A DNA stretch of 64,000 nucleotides. Origin: Thermodesulfovibrio yellowstonii DSM 11347. Lineage in GTDB: Bacteria > Nitrospirota > Thermodesulfovibrionia > Thermodesulfovibrionales > Thermodesulfovibrionaceae. A program made the position numbers and the translations under genes. Under the pieces are notes generated by a model. It saw only the letters and a program-made list of their open reading frames with translations, searched no databases and had not been told where the DNA came from. Each line of letters starts with the position of its first letter. Within the stretch, counting starts at the first letter, position 1. Location of the stretch: the NCBI RefSeq assembly GCF_000020985.1, contig NC_011296.1, positions 1,912,001 to 1,976,000 of the forward strand, given 5' to 3'. Shown piece after piece: positions 17,305-27,622 of the stretch.

Positions 17305-20300
17305 CTTTATATCCCACATGGTTCAGATGAAACAGGATTTAATCTTTTCAAAAATCTGTCTAACCCACTGCTTTATATCCCACATGGTTCAGATGAAACA
17401 AGTGTATCCTCATCTTTTCACAATCTGCCTTTATCACTTTATATCCCACATGGTTCAGATGAAACTTCCATCTTCTGTTTGAACCTCTTCCATCTGATAA
17501 CTTTTATATCCCACATGGTTCAGATGAAACTAAGAACGGTGCTGACTTCACTTACTTCATCTGTCACCTTTATATCCCACATGGTTCAGATGAAACAGAA
17601 TACAGAGTAATCAATTGCAGATTTCTCCAGACTTTATATCCCACATGGTTCAGATGAAACTTCAGATTCATCAAAGAAAATTTTTGGTGTCATTGCCTTT
17701 ATATCCCACATGGTTCAGATGAAACATTGAGAAGAAAAGCAGAAAGAGAATTATTTTTAGACTTTATATCCCACATGGTTCAGATGAAACTGGATATTTT
17801 TCGCTGGCGTAGGTAATGGCAAGTGCACTTTATATCCCACATGGTTCAGATGAAACGAAAAATACTTTTGGAATTAGCAACTAAATATAACTCTTTATAT
17901 CCCACATGGTTCAGATGAAACTGAGCGGATATAACTTCATTGAGCTTGCGTGGGGAAGCTTTATATCCCACATGGTTCAGATGAAACTGCTTCTTGCTTA
18001 GCTTTCCTTTCTAATTCTAAATCGTCTTTATATCCCACATGGTTCAGATGAAACTATTCTACCCCAAAGATATTCCATTGCGAGGTCTTGCTTTATATCC
18101 CACATGGTTCAGATGAAACAAAATATATTTTATAAGTTTATTCCTACCTCCAGTAAACTTTATATCCCACATGGTTCAGATGAAACTTAACCGTGCAATA
18201 AACATACTTGTGAACTATACAGTCTTTATATCCCACATGGTTCAGATGAAACCATACCTTTCGTGAGGTGGTAGATGCTAAGGATTATTGCTTTATATCC
18301 CACATGGTTCAGATGAAACTCGCAATCCCTCCTGCTATGGTAGTCCCTCCTCTGACTTTATATCCCACATGGTTCAGATGAAACTTTTTTAGCTCTTGTT
18401 TGCTCTGTTTTCTTGCTAAGCTTTATATCCCACATGGTTCAGATGAAACACAATATAAATAAGGCAGTTTCTCTTCAGGAAAAAACTTTATATCCCACAT
18501 GGTTCAGATGAAACACGCATTAATGTTGCTGAACTTGCAAGGGTAATTGGACTTTATATCCCACATGGTTCAGATGAAACTTGAGGATGTCCGTTGGCAT
18601 GACCTGCGGCGAACATTCTTTATATCCCACATGGTTCAGATGAAACGGGGATTGTGGATTACAGATATGACAGATTCAATCCTTTATATCCCACATGGTT
18701 CAGATGAAACAGGGACTAAATCCTCTGGCGGGGTTGTTAAGAAAAACTTTATATCCCACATGGTTCAGATGAAACACAATTAACAAAGAGTACCCCGCCG
18801 AACCGAAAACGTCTTTATATCCCACATGGTTCAGATGAAACAGGAAGAAATAGTAAAGATACTGCAGCATACTCCCGGTCTTTATATCCCACATGGTTCA
18901 GATGAAACGGTTCTAAAAACAGACAGAAAATTATAGGGCTTATACTTTATATCCCACATGGTTCAGATGAAACTTTTTATAATTTATCAGAACATTACTG
19001 CAGGGTATACTTTATATCCCACATGGTTCAGATGAAACATTGAAGGAGTAATAAAAAGATTCTCTGCATCAGGCCTTTATATCCCACATGGTTCAGATGA
19101 AACTTTACATAAGTGAATCAAGGGTAATTATTAAAACTGTCTTTATATCCCACATGGTTCAGATGAAACTAGAAAGAAATCAGAAAAAGAAGCTCTATAC
19201 ATACTTTCTTTATATCCCACATGGTTCAGATGAAACGATGAAGAAAAAATTAGACATAGGACAGCTTGACCTGCTTTATATCCCACATGGTTCAGATGAA
19301 ACGAGGGGAATGTGTTTAAGGGAGCAATTGAAAATACCTGCCTTTATATCCCACATGGTTCAGATGAAACCTTGAGGCTGCCTGTCAGAGGCTTGGCTTG
19401 TCTATGCAAGCTTTATATCCCACATGGTTCAGATGAAACTTTAATAAATAATGCTAATATTTCATTAAAAGCAAACTTTATATCCCACATGGTTCAGATG
19501 AAACGATGTTAAGAGTAAAAACTCCTATAATTAATCCTGCCTTTATATCCCACATGGTTCAGATGAAACTTCTCTTTGAAGTTCCTATAGAGAGAATTAA
19601 ATTAACTTTATATCCCACATGGTTCAGATGAAACGCATTATATAGAGAAATTCAGTACCACCGCCTTTGGCTTTATATCCCACATGGTTCAGATGAAACG
19701 GAGTTGATGGATTTATATAATTATCAGGACTCGACTTTATATCCCACATGGTTCAGATGAAACAGCATGTATTTGCAAGAAGTGAACAAGAGCTTGAACC
19801 TTTATATCCCACATGGTTCAGATGAAACGAATTTGAAGTTGAAATTTCTAATGATGATTTCTTTACTTTATATCCCACATGGTTCAGATGAAACGGCAAC
19901 CACTGCTGTAAAAGACAAAAAAGTAATCTCTGCTTTATATCCCACATGGTTCAGATGAAACTACTGCTTCTATTGTTATGTAAGCAATTTCTCCAACCTT
20001 TATATCCCACATGGTTCAGATGAAACGGCAACCACTGCTGTAAAAGACAAAAAAGTAATCTCTGCTTTATATCCCACATGGTTCAGATGAAACTACTGCT
20101 TCTATTGTTATGTAAGCAATTTCTCCAACCTTTATATCCCACATGGTTCAGATGAAACATACTTGTTTTACAGAACACTAAAAAACACAACCGAACTTTA
20201 TATCCCACATGGTTCAGATGAAACAACATGTCAGTTTTCTCATTGGCTTGAGTATCTTCTACTTTATATCCCACATGGTTCAGATGAAACAGATGTGCTG

Positions 20301-23300
20301 ATGAGCGAGAAAGAGTTTTCAGAGAAGACTTTATATCCCACATGGTTCAGATGAAACGAAGCTAAGAAGGTTGAAGAAAAACCTGCTCAGAAGACTTTAT
20401 ATCCCACATGGTTCAGATGAAACTGTAAAGTAAACTACGTAACGTAGTTTACTTAAAACCTTTATATCCCACATGGTTCAGATGAAACGTTGTTGCCTTG
20501 CCTTCGTGCTTTTCAATTTGCACTTCTTTATATCCCACATGGTTCAGATGAAACCAACTGTAACTGTTAAAGATGGTGAAACCACTGCTATTGTCTTTAT
20601 ATCCCACATGGTTCAGATGAAACTCTTTTTTAGAATGAATTCTATAATTCATCATTATATTCTTTATATCCCACATGGTTCAGATGAAACTTAACATCTC
20701 CCTTGTCAATCGCAGATACAGGCAACTTTATATCCCACATGGTTCAGATGAAACATGGAAATTTATATGTAATTTTGAAAGTAGTTGCTCTTTATATCCC
20801 ACATGGTTCAGATGAAACCGTTGATTGCATGTTCTTAAGCACTATCTGCATTGCTTTATATCCCACATGGTTCAGATGAAACATCTATCCCTTTTTCCGC
20901 ACAGATGCGGGTTCTTGCTTTATATCCCACATGGTTCAGATGAAACATGCCATAAGGGCTGTGGCAATAGTAGATGCACCAATCTTTATATCCCACATGG
21001 TTCAGATGAAACTTATACTTATTTTTGGGTTCTTGAAAAACAATCAAGCTTTATATCCCACATGGTTCAGATGAAACATATTTGCCAGAAAAGTTAAAGC
21101 AATACCTTATCTCACTTTATATCCCACATGGTTCAGATGAAACTATTACTCTCAACCCAATCACGAATTTGTTCTGTTGTCTTTATATCCCACATGGTTC
21201 AGATGAAACTGCTTGAAGAACTGAAAGAACCGGAACCATACTGCACTTTATATCCCACATGGTTCAGATGAAACTGAACCCGTAATTATTCAAGATGCCG
21301 CAATATTCTTTCTTTATATCCCACATGGTTCAGATGAAACTGCTTGTTGACCATAACAGAAACTTTTTAGCTCCACACTTTATATCCCACATGGTTCAGA
21401 TGAAACGAGGGTGAGGACATTTGTATTATTTGATAGAATAAGTCTTTATATCCCACATGGTTCAGATGAAACTTTTTGCATCTATATATGCTGTTTATAT
21501 AATTTTTAAACTTTATATCCCACATGGTTCAGATGAAACATTCTCATACTCAAAAAGAAAAGCCCTTTCTGGCTCACCATCTCTTTATATCCCACATGGT
21601 TCAGATGAAACAATTTTATACTTTGCAAATTCTGTTTTTTATGTTTGCTTTATATCCCACATGGTTCAGATGAAACGAATTCATGAAAAAATGCCAGAAA
21701 GCTAAATCTTTGATCTTTATATCCCACATGGTTCAGATGAAACGAGTCCATACTGTGTTGGGCAGTATAAAGAGCTCCGCTTTATATCCCACATGGTTCA
21801 GATGAAACGCCATTTTTTTGTTTAGATTTCAACTTCAAAGTCTTCCTTTATATCCCACATGGTTCAGATGAAACTAATATTGACAAACTTGAAAATGCAA
21901 GATGTATGATGCCTTTATATCCCACATGGTTCAGATGAAACTATGATGCTGGACCTGATAAAACATTTAGAAAGCACTTTATATCCCACATGGTTCAGAT
22001 GAAACGTTCAACAAACTCTTTGTGTTTGATTTTATTGACAACTTTATATCCCACATGGTTCAGATGAAACGAGACCAGATACAAGAGCATTAGGAATAGC
22101 ATTAAGACTTTATATCCCACATGGTTCAGATGAAACGAAAACCACGTTTTGACAATAGAAGGTCTTACAAAACTTTATATCCCACATGGTTCAGATGAAA
22201 CAAATCATCATAACCTTCTGAAGCACTTCTGGAACTGTCTTTATATCCCACATGGTTCAGATGAAACAAGTTTCTTAACTTAGTATAAAAATTATCACAA
22301 ATAAATTCCTTTATATCCCACATGGTTCAGATGAAACCCGTTGGTAGTGGAGACAGGCTTTGTTGGAAGTTTGACTTTATATCCCACATGGTTCAGATGA
22401 AACATCACATATGCAAAAAGATACGCATTGTCTTTAGCTCTCTTTATATCCCACATGGTTCAGATGAAACGATGCAAAAGGATGTTACAGAAAATATGTT
22501 AAAAAACTTTATATCCCACATGGTTCAGATGAAACCAACGGGACAGAATGTTACTGTTGATGAAGTTGAGATCTTTATATCCCACATGGTTCAGATGAAA
22601 CATTTCAAGTTCTAAATCCTTAAAATACCTTGTATCTATCTTTATATCCCACATGGTTCAGATGAAACACAATAAAAGATCCAAGTTGCTGTTGCGTTAA
22701 AACACTTTATATCCCACATGGTTCAGATGAAACATAGTCTTTGCCAAAAAGTGTGGCTTTACCAATATCTTTATATCCCACATGGTTCAGATGAAACGTT
22801 ATAAAGCATATTGTTATGTCTCTGAACTTCTTTCTTTATATCCCACATGGTTCAGATGAAACTCACATATGCAAAAAGATACGCATTGTCTTTAGCTCTC
22901 TTTATATCCCACATGGTTCAGATGAAACAGTGAACTTTGTTAGACAAATCTAACTTAGTGAGTGACTTTATATCCCACATGGTTCAGATGAAACGTAGAC
23001 CCATCGCCACATATGTCTCCAATTCAACAATACTTTATATCCCACATGGTTCAGATGAAACTGAAATTCCTAAAGACAAAATCATCTATAACAAAGACTT
23101 TATATCCCACATGGTTCAGATGAAACGTATGTATCGGCTTTATTGCAATCAATATCTTACACTTTATATCCCACATGGTTCAGATGAAACGTTGCAAGAG
23201 CTTTTATCCCAACCAGAGCTAATCTCTTTATATCCCACATGGTTCAGATGAAACTGAATGCTTGAGATATTTAGTTTATAACCGAACAAGACTTTATATC

Positions 23301-25222
23301 CCACATGGTTCAGATGAAACTGTTGCGTTCAAAATCTCTACTTCTTTCTCTAAGCGTCTTTATATCCCACATGGTTCAGATGAAACCCTGAGTTAGTTGA
23401 GGCGGGGAGAGGGGTCCTTCCTACTTTATATCCCACATGGTTCAGATGAAACTTAAACGAATGGAATGAGACAATGATAAAGCGATACCTTTATATCCCA
23501 CATGGTTCAGATGAAACTGTGTATGCCAGAAGAAATTGTTTCGGCATTTTCTTCTTTATATCCCACATGGTTCAGATGAAACTATCAGCAGTTCGTCAAG
23601 TTTAATGTTTTTAACAGACTTTATATCCCACATGGTTCAGATGAAACAATATCAAATTTATTACTCAACCAGCAAGGACAATAATAACCTTTATATCCCA
23701 CATGGTTCAGATGAAACACTGTACTGACACAACAGCGGAAATAACAAACTACAACTTTATATCCCACATGGTTCAGATGAAACCTCTTCTATGTTTTTGT
23801 CTTTGACATTAACCCCTTCCTTTATATCCCACATGGTTCAGATGAAACTTTGTTTTTTGATAAGTTACTATTTTCGTTGTTATCTTTATATCCCACATGG
23901 TTCAGATGAAACTGCATCTGCAGGAATGCTTACAAGAGATATTTCAAGCTTTATATCCCACATGGTTCAGATGAAACTAACTTTCCCTGAAAGTGCTGAC
24001 ATTTGAACCCATACCTTTATATCCCACATGGTTCAGATGAAACTTATACTGCTCTACTGCATCGTAGGCAAGTCTAAATACTTTATATCCCACATGGTTC
24101 AGATGAAACTCCCATCCTGCCCTGGCAAATTCTCTATAACATAAACCTTTATATCCCACATGGTTCAGATGAAACTCCTGCAAAAATCAATCTTCTTAAA
24201 ATTACTGCTTTCTTTATATCCCACATGGTTCAGATGAAACCTTGTTTTTACATCGTGAACCTTCCCCTTGAAACACTTTATATCCCACATGGTTCAGATG
24301 AAACTGGTGCAGGTGGCTCTGGTGGAGCTGCGGGCTCTGCCTTTATATCCCACATGGTTCAGATGAAACTCGTCCGCCCACTCGCTTACCGTCTGCTTTG
24401 GTCTCTTTATATCCCACATGGTTCAGATGAAACAACTTCATCCCATGCAAGCCCTCCAGGATGGAATCTCTTTATATCCCACATGGTTCAGATGAAACTA
24501 AAAGCTATTCTGACATCTTTGGCAGTTTTTTCTGAACTTTATATCCCACATGGTTCAGATGAAACAACTTCAACTGGGCACATATTCCAGATGCAGACTT
24601 ACTTTATATCCCACATGGTTCAGATGAAACAAAATTTCCAAACTGCCAAAAACCTTTATTTTTTCACTTTATATCCCACATGGTTCAGATGAAACAGACA
24701 GGCTTTGTTGGAAGTTTGACGGGGAGAGTATTCTTTATATCCCACATGGTTCAGATGAAACGACCTTGATAGAAAAATCACTATTACCACAAGACCTCCT
24801 TTATATCCCACATGGTTCAGATGAAACTTTGCTCCCTTTTTCGCACAAATTGGGCAACTGGTAGGTACTTTATATCCCACATGGTTCAGATGAAACTTGG
24901 CACACATATCAGATATTCACCATCTTTGATTGTCTTTATATCCCACATGGTTCAGATGAAACAAGCTGGATGCTTGACTTCACAGTCACTGAACCATCCT
25001 TTATATCCCACATGGTTCAGATGAAACCTGGTGGATTATCACGCTTCTGGTTGGCAATTTAGTCCTTTATATCCCACATGGTTCAGATGAAACATGAAAT
25101 CCTCAGTAGGAACAAAGATGCCCCCACACCTTTATATCCCACATGGTTCAGATGAAACGATGCTGGACCTGCAAACATTGTTGAGGCTATTGGCTTTATA
25201 TCCCACATGGTTCAGATGAAAC
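17305..25222 (-). CRISPR. Type I-B CRISPR array, 121 full repeats and 120 spacers
   Basis: A 29-bp repeat recurs every 65-67 bases; spacers are mostly 35-40 bp. By hand count there are 121 full copies, all identical except the copy at 17502, whose first plus-strand base is T instead of C. In minus-strand (crRNA) orientation the repeat starts GTTTCATCTGAACC and ends GTGGGATATAAAG. That closely resembles the Haloferax I-B repeat and would give an 8-nt handle AUAUAAAG after a CC..GG stem. Duplicate spacers: a two-unit tandem duplication at 19866-20129, and a non-adjacent pair at 22404 and 22863. The cas operon lies to the right on the same strand. Confidence 0.98.
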
Positions 25223-25440
25223 CCAGCTTGTCAATGAACAATGAATTGCTCCCAAAATTCTTTATATTTCTAAATTTTACAAAAAAATTATCGCATCTGA
25301 GAACCCCCTCAAAAAACAAGTTATTTGCATCAGACCTTTAATCAATTTTTAAAAAATGTCCAAAATCACTTTTCAAATTATTGATAATATTATCTCTCGC
25401 CTAACCTCCGACTTAAAACAGGTTTGATGCAGACTTAATA
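25223..25440 (-). promoter_or_regulatory. Probable CRISPR leader
   Basis: About 220 AT-rich bases between the array and the repeat element before cas2, on the side expected for a minus-strand leader. They contain A/T runs, a TTTTGAGGGGG stretch (minus strand) and an inverted repeat (25326-25336 and 25421-25431, TGCATCAGACC against GGTTTGATGCA, 10 of 11 pairs). A sequence whose first eight bases match the repeat end lies at 25260-25281. No promoter could be assigned with confidence. Confidence 0.6.
25260..25281 (-). repeat. Degenerate repeat-like end beside the array
   Basis: Plus-strand CTTTATAT matches the first eight bases of the repeat exactly and sits 37 bases (one spacer length) beyond the last full repeat; the remaining bases match only at chance level for AT-rich DNA. 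Either a decayed repeat or a leader motif that mimics the repeat's handle end. Confidence 0.45.
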
Positions 25441-25610
25441 ATAGAAAGAGATTCCTCACTTCGTTCGGAATGACAGAAAAAATGACGGAATGACAAAAGA
25501 TAACGGAATGACAAAAAGATGACAGACAAATAATAAGAATGACAAAGAGAAAATCGGAATAATATAGGTAATTCCAATTCGGAATACCATATGTAAATTC
25601 CACTCATAAA
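25440..25610. repeat. Dispersed repeat element with degenerate tandem tail
   Basis: GAGATTCCTCACTTCGTTCGG..AATGACAGAAAA followed by irregular tandem copies of GGAATGACAAAA (25482-25560). Same family as 5241-5350; the tandem tail is like that seen in flgI. The short frames that can be translated here are not genes. Confidence 0.7.
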
Positions 25611-25714
25611 TAAAAAAATGGTTCGGCATAAGCAATGTGCTCATTCTAAATGTGAGAATTAATAAAAATAAATAGAGATTTCCGCTTAGTTCAAAATGTT
25701 TACTCACAATTTAT

Positions 25715-25981
25715 CTATAAAATATTACCCGTTATTTCTTTTTCGATGCCTAATACGGTTTTTCTGTAATTTAGCCTGTTTTCAAGGCTGTAGAAGTATA
25801 CTGAATCTACTTCTTTGTCTATGACCTTTTCCAGTTCAAGCTTACATTTTAAAAGCTTTCCCTCTGTTATCTCTCCCTCAAATACAGAGTTCTGCACCCA
25901 CATGAAATACTTCTTAAGTATTTTGCGAACCTTGTTTACTCTCTCTTCAGCAATGTCATATGTGACGATTAAATAAGGCAT
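25715..25981 (-). CDS. cas2: CRISPR-associated endoribonuclease-fold protein Cas2
   Basis: 88 residues with the Cas2 ferredoxin-like start MPYLIVTYDIAEERVNKVRKILKKYF and the second strand WVQNSVFEGEI. Forms the integration complex with Cas1, bridging two Cas1 dimers during spacer acquisition. Last cas gene before the leader and array. It is separated from cas1 by 132 bases that hold a dispersed-repeat copy. Confidence 0.95.
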   Translation of the reverse strand: MPYLIVTYDIAEERVNKVRKILKKYFMWVQNSVFEGEITEGKLLKCKLELEKVIDKEVDSVYFYSLENRLNYRKTVLGIEKEITGNIL

Positions 25982-26004
25982 TTTAATTTATTCCTAAATT
26001 AAAA

Positions 26005-26060
26005 TCTAAGATTCTTCGCTTCGCTCAGAATGACAGCAAAACCTTCAGAATGAAAATTTT
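26005..26060. repeat. Dispersed repeat element between cas1 and cas2
   Basis: AGATTCTTCGCTTCGCTCAG..AATGACAG followed by tandem-like AACCTTCAGAATGAAAATTTTCAG. It splits the otherwise compact adaptation genes, implying insertion after the operon was assembled. Confidence 0.7.
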
Positions 26061-26113
26061 CAGAATAATAAAAAATTTTACTGTAGCCTAAAATAGCAAG
26101 AACATTATCTAAC

Positions 26114-27091
26114 TCACCACCAAGCCTTAAAAGGAGCATACACTTCATCTCCAATGAAATGTTTTATGAGTTTGTAACATTCAATTCTGATTATCGTCCT
26201 GTAGGAGACATTTCTTTTAAGCTTCCTATGTTTTATTGTTGTGCTTAATTTCTGGTCAAACTCTCTGATAAATTTTTTTCTACCACTTTCGTTTAAATAA
26301 CAATAGTTAACATCTTCTTCAAAGTCATCCAGCTTTATCATGTTGTTGTTTATAAGTTTGAAAATGATTGCATCAGCTAAAAGAGGCTTAAAAATCTCGG
26401 CAATGTCAAGACTTAGAGAGTATCTTCTTTCGCTTGGTTCATGCAGGTAGCTCACTGTCGGATTAAGCTGGGTGTGATATATTTCATTAAGCACAGTGGT
26501 GTAAATCATGCTGTTTGCAAAAGAAATAAGAGCATTAATTGGATTCCTTGGAGGTCTTTTTTCTCTTTTTCCCATTGAGAAATCTGATTTTAAAAAGGTA
26601 TTAAATGCCTCGTAATAAAAATCCCTTGCTCTTCCTTCACATCCCATAAGCTCGCTTATCTTTGTTGTCTCAACTGCATTACTCAATTCTTTCTTGATTT
26701 TCTCCTGAAATTCATCAGTGTTTTTGTATTCTCTGAGATTCCTGACCATATGAAATATCGCACCCTCTACAAAGGAATAGGCAAGATAAAATCTTCGCTC
26801 AGGGTCAAGAAAATGCTCAACCTGTTTTACCACAATATGTCCTGAGACATTTCTTTCTCTTGGCATAAGGCTACCTGAGTAAAATCCGTAGTAGTTGTAA
26901 AAGTGAACAGTCTTTCCTTGTTGGCATATGAAATTAAGTAGCTTGGTATTTAGGTCAACTTCACCAAAAATATGTATTGTATCAACATCCTCAATAGGAA
27001 TGGCTTTCCTGTCTCCTTGTTCATTTTCTATGTATATTGTATTTTCCTTCCGCCTGATTCTTCCATTTGAGAATATGTAATAGTTTCTCAT
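26114..27091 (-). CDS. cas1: CRISPR-associated integrase Cas1
   Basis: 325 residues, the usual Cas1 length. N-terminal strand domain (YYIFSNGRIRRKENTIYI), then the helical catalytic domain with the expected acidic/His triad: Glu in MGCEGRARDFYYEAF, His in SYLHEPSERRYSLSL and the acidic position in LDIAEIFKPLLAD. Inserts new spacers at the leader end. It follows cas4 by three bases. Confidence 0.96.
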   Translation of the reverse strand: MRNYYIFSNGRIRRKENTIYIENEQGDRKAIPIEDVDTIHIFGEVDLNTKLLNFICQQGKTVHFYNYYGFYSGSLMPRERNVSGHIVVKQVEHFLDPERRFYLAYSFVEGAIFHMVRNLREYKNTDEFQEKIKKELSNAVETTKISELMGCEGRARDFYYEAFNTFLKSDFSMGKREKRPPRNPINALISFANSMIYTTVLNEIYHTQLNPTVSYLHEPSERRYSLSLDIAEIFKPLLADAIIFKLINNNMIKLDDFEEDVNYCYLNESGRKKFIREFDQKLSTTIKHRKLKRNVSYRTIIRIECYKLIKHFIGDEVYAPFKAWW

Positions 27092-27094
27092 CGT

Positions 27095-27616
27095 TCAACT
27101 CCAGCAAAACTCAAAATAAGCACACTTTGTGCAATAAGGTTTTTTCTTTAATTCAGGTGGTTTTTCCATGCTCACAATTTCCCTTACTCTAACTAAAGCC
27201 TCCTCAACCTCCCTCTCCGCTTCAGGTGTAAGAGTAATTTCCTCTCTTTTACGCATTTTTGGATAGTTTATGATACCCTTTTTTTCAATTCCAATCTGCT
27301 TTAGATAGTAAAGATAATACAAAAGTTGAATTCTATCTGCATGGGCAAGGCGATTACTGTATTTCACTTCTCTTATCTGGTCATCGCCTACGATATCAAT
27401 GTTTATCAGGTTATCAATGAGTAATTCCCGTTTTTCTTCTGCAGGATAGGAATACTCTGAAAGAAGCTTTCCCATAAGGACTTTATCAGATTTTGACTCC
27501 ATTTGAATTCCTCTGTCAAAAAACCAGAGCTTCCGCTCGCAGACATAGAGGTAGTTGACCTTTATCCCGTTTGTCCTGAGAGTCTGAAAGTCAAATTCCT
27601 GTCTTAATGTTTCCAT
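27095..27616 (-). CDS. cas4: CRISPR-associated exonuclease Cas4
   Basis: 173 residues. RecB-type nuclease core with REVKYSNRLAHADRIQLLYYL (motif III and the Q..Y helix), and a four-cysteine iron-sulfur cluster: one Cys early (YVCERKLWFF) and three at the end (YCTKCAYFEFCWS). Trims prespacers and selects the PAM during acquisition. Only three bases separate it from cas1. The gene upstream is a non-cas ATPase. Confidence 0.94.
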   Translation of the reverse strand: METLRQEFDFQTLRTNGIKVNYLYVCERKLWFFDRGIQMESKSDKVLMGKLLSEYSYPAEEKRELLIDNLINIDIVGDDQIREVKYSNRLAHADRIQLLYYLYYLKQIGIEKKGIINYPKMRKREEITLTPEAEREVEEALVRVREIVSMEKPPELKKKPYCTKCAYFEFCWS

Positions 27617-27622
27617 TTTAAA

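Noticed and set aside
17249-25024. Many open frames of 60-155 codons on both strands with repeating motifs such as FISHMVQMK, LYIPHGSDET and FHLNHVGYK
   Set aside because: They are the CRISPR repeat translated in different frames; the 29-bp repeat happens to lack stop codons in some frames.
17305-25222. Plus-strand transcription of the array with an ATGAAAC-type handle
   Set aside because: The plus-strand repeat does end in ATGAAAC and the decayed unit is on the right, but the stem would then leave 12 rather than 8 bases. The minus-strand form matches known I-B repeats, and the cas position and spacer evidence favour the minus strand. Not fully excluded.
17305-25222. Self-targeting spacers against this window
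   Set aside because: I compared spacers by eye with the genes and repeats here and saw no convincing match; a computed search would be needed to be sure.
25373-25707. Three overlapping minus-strand frames containing SFRTK/CHSERSEESL-type sequence
   Set aside because: Translation of the dispersed repeat element and its tandem tail.
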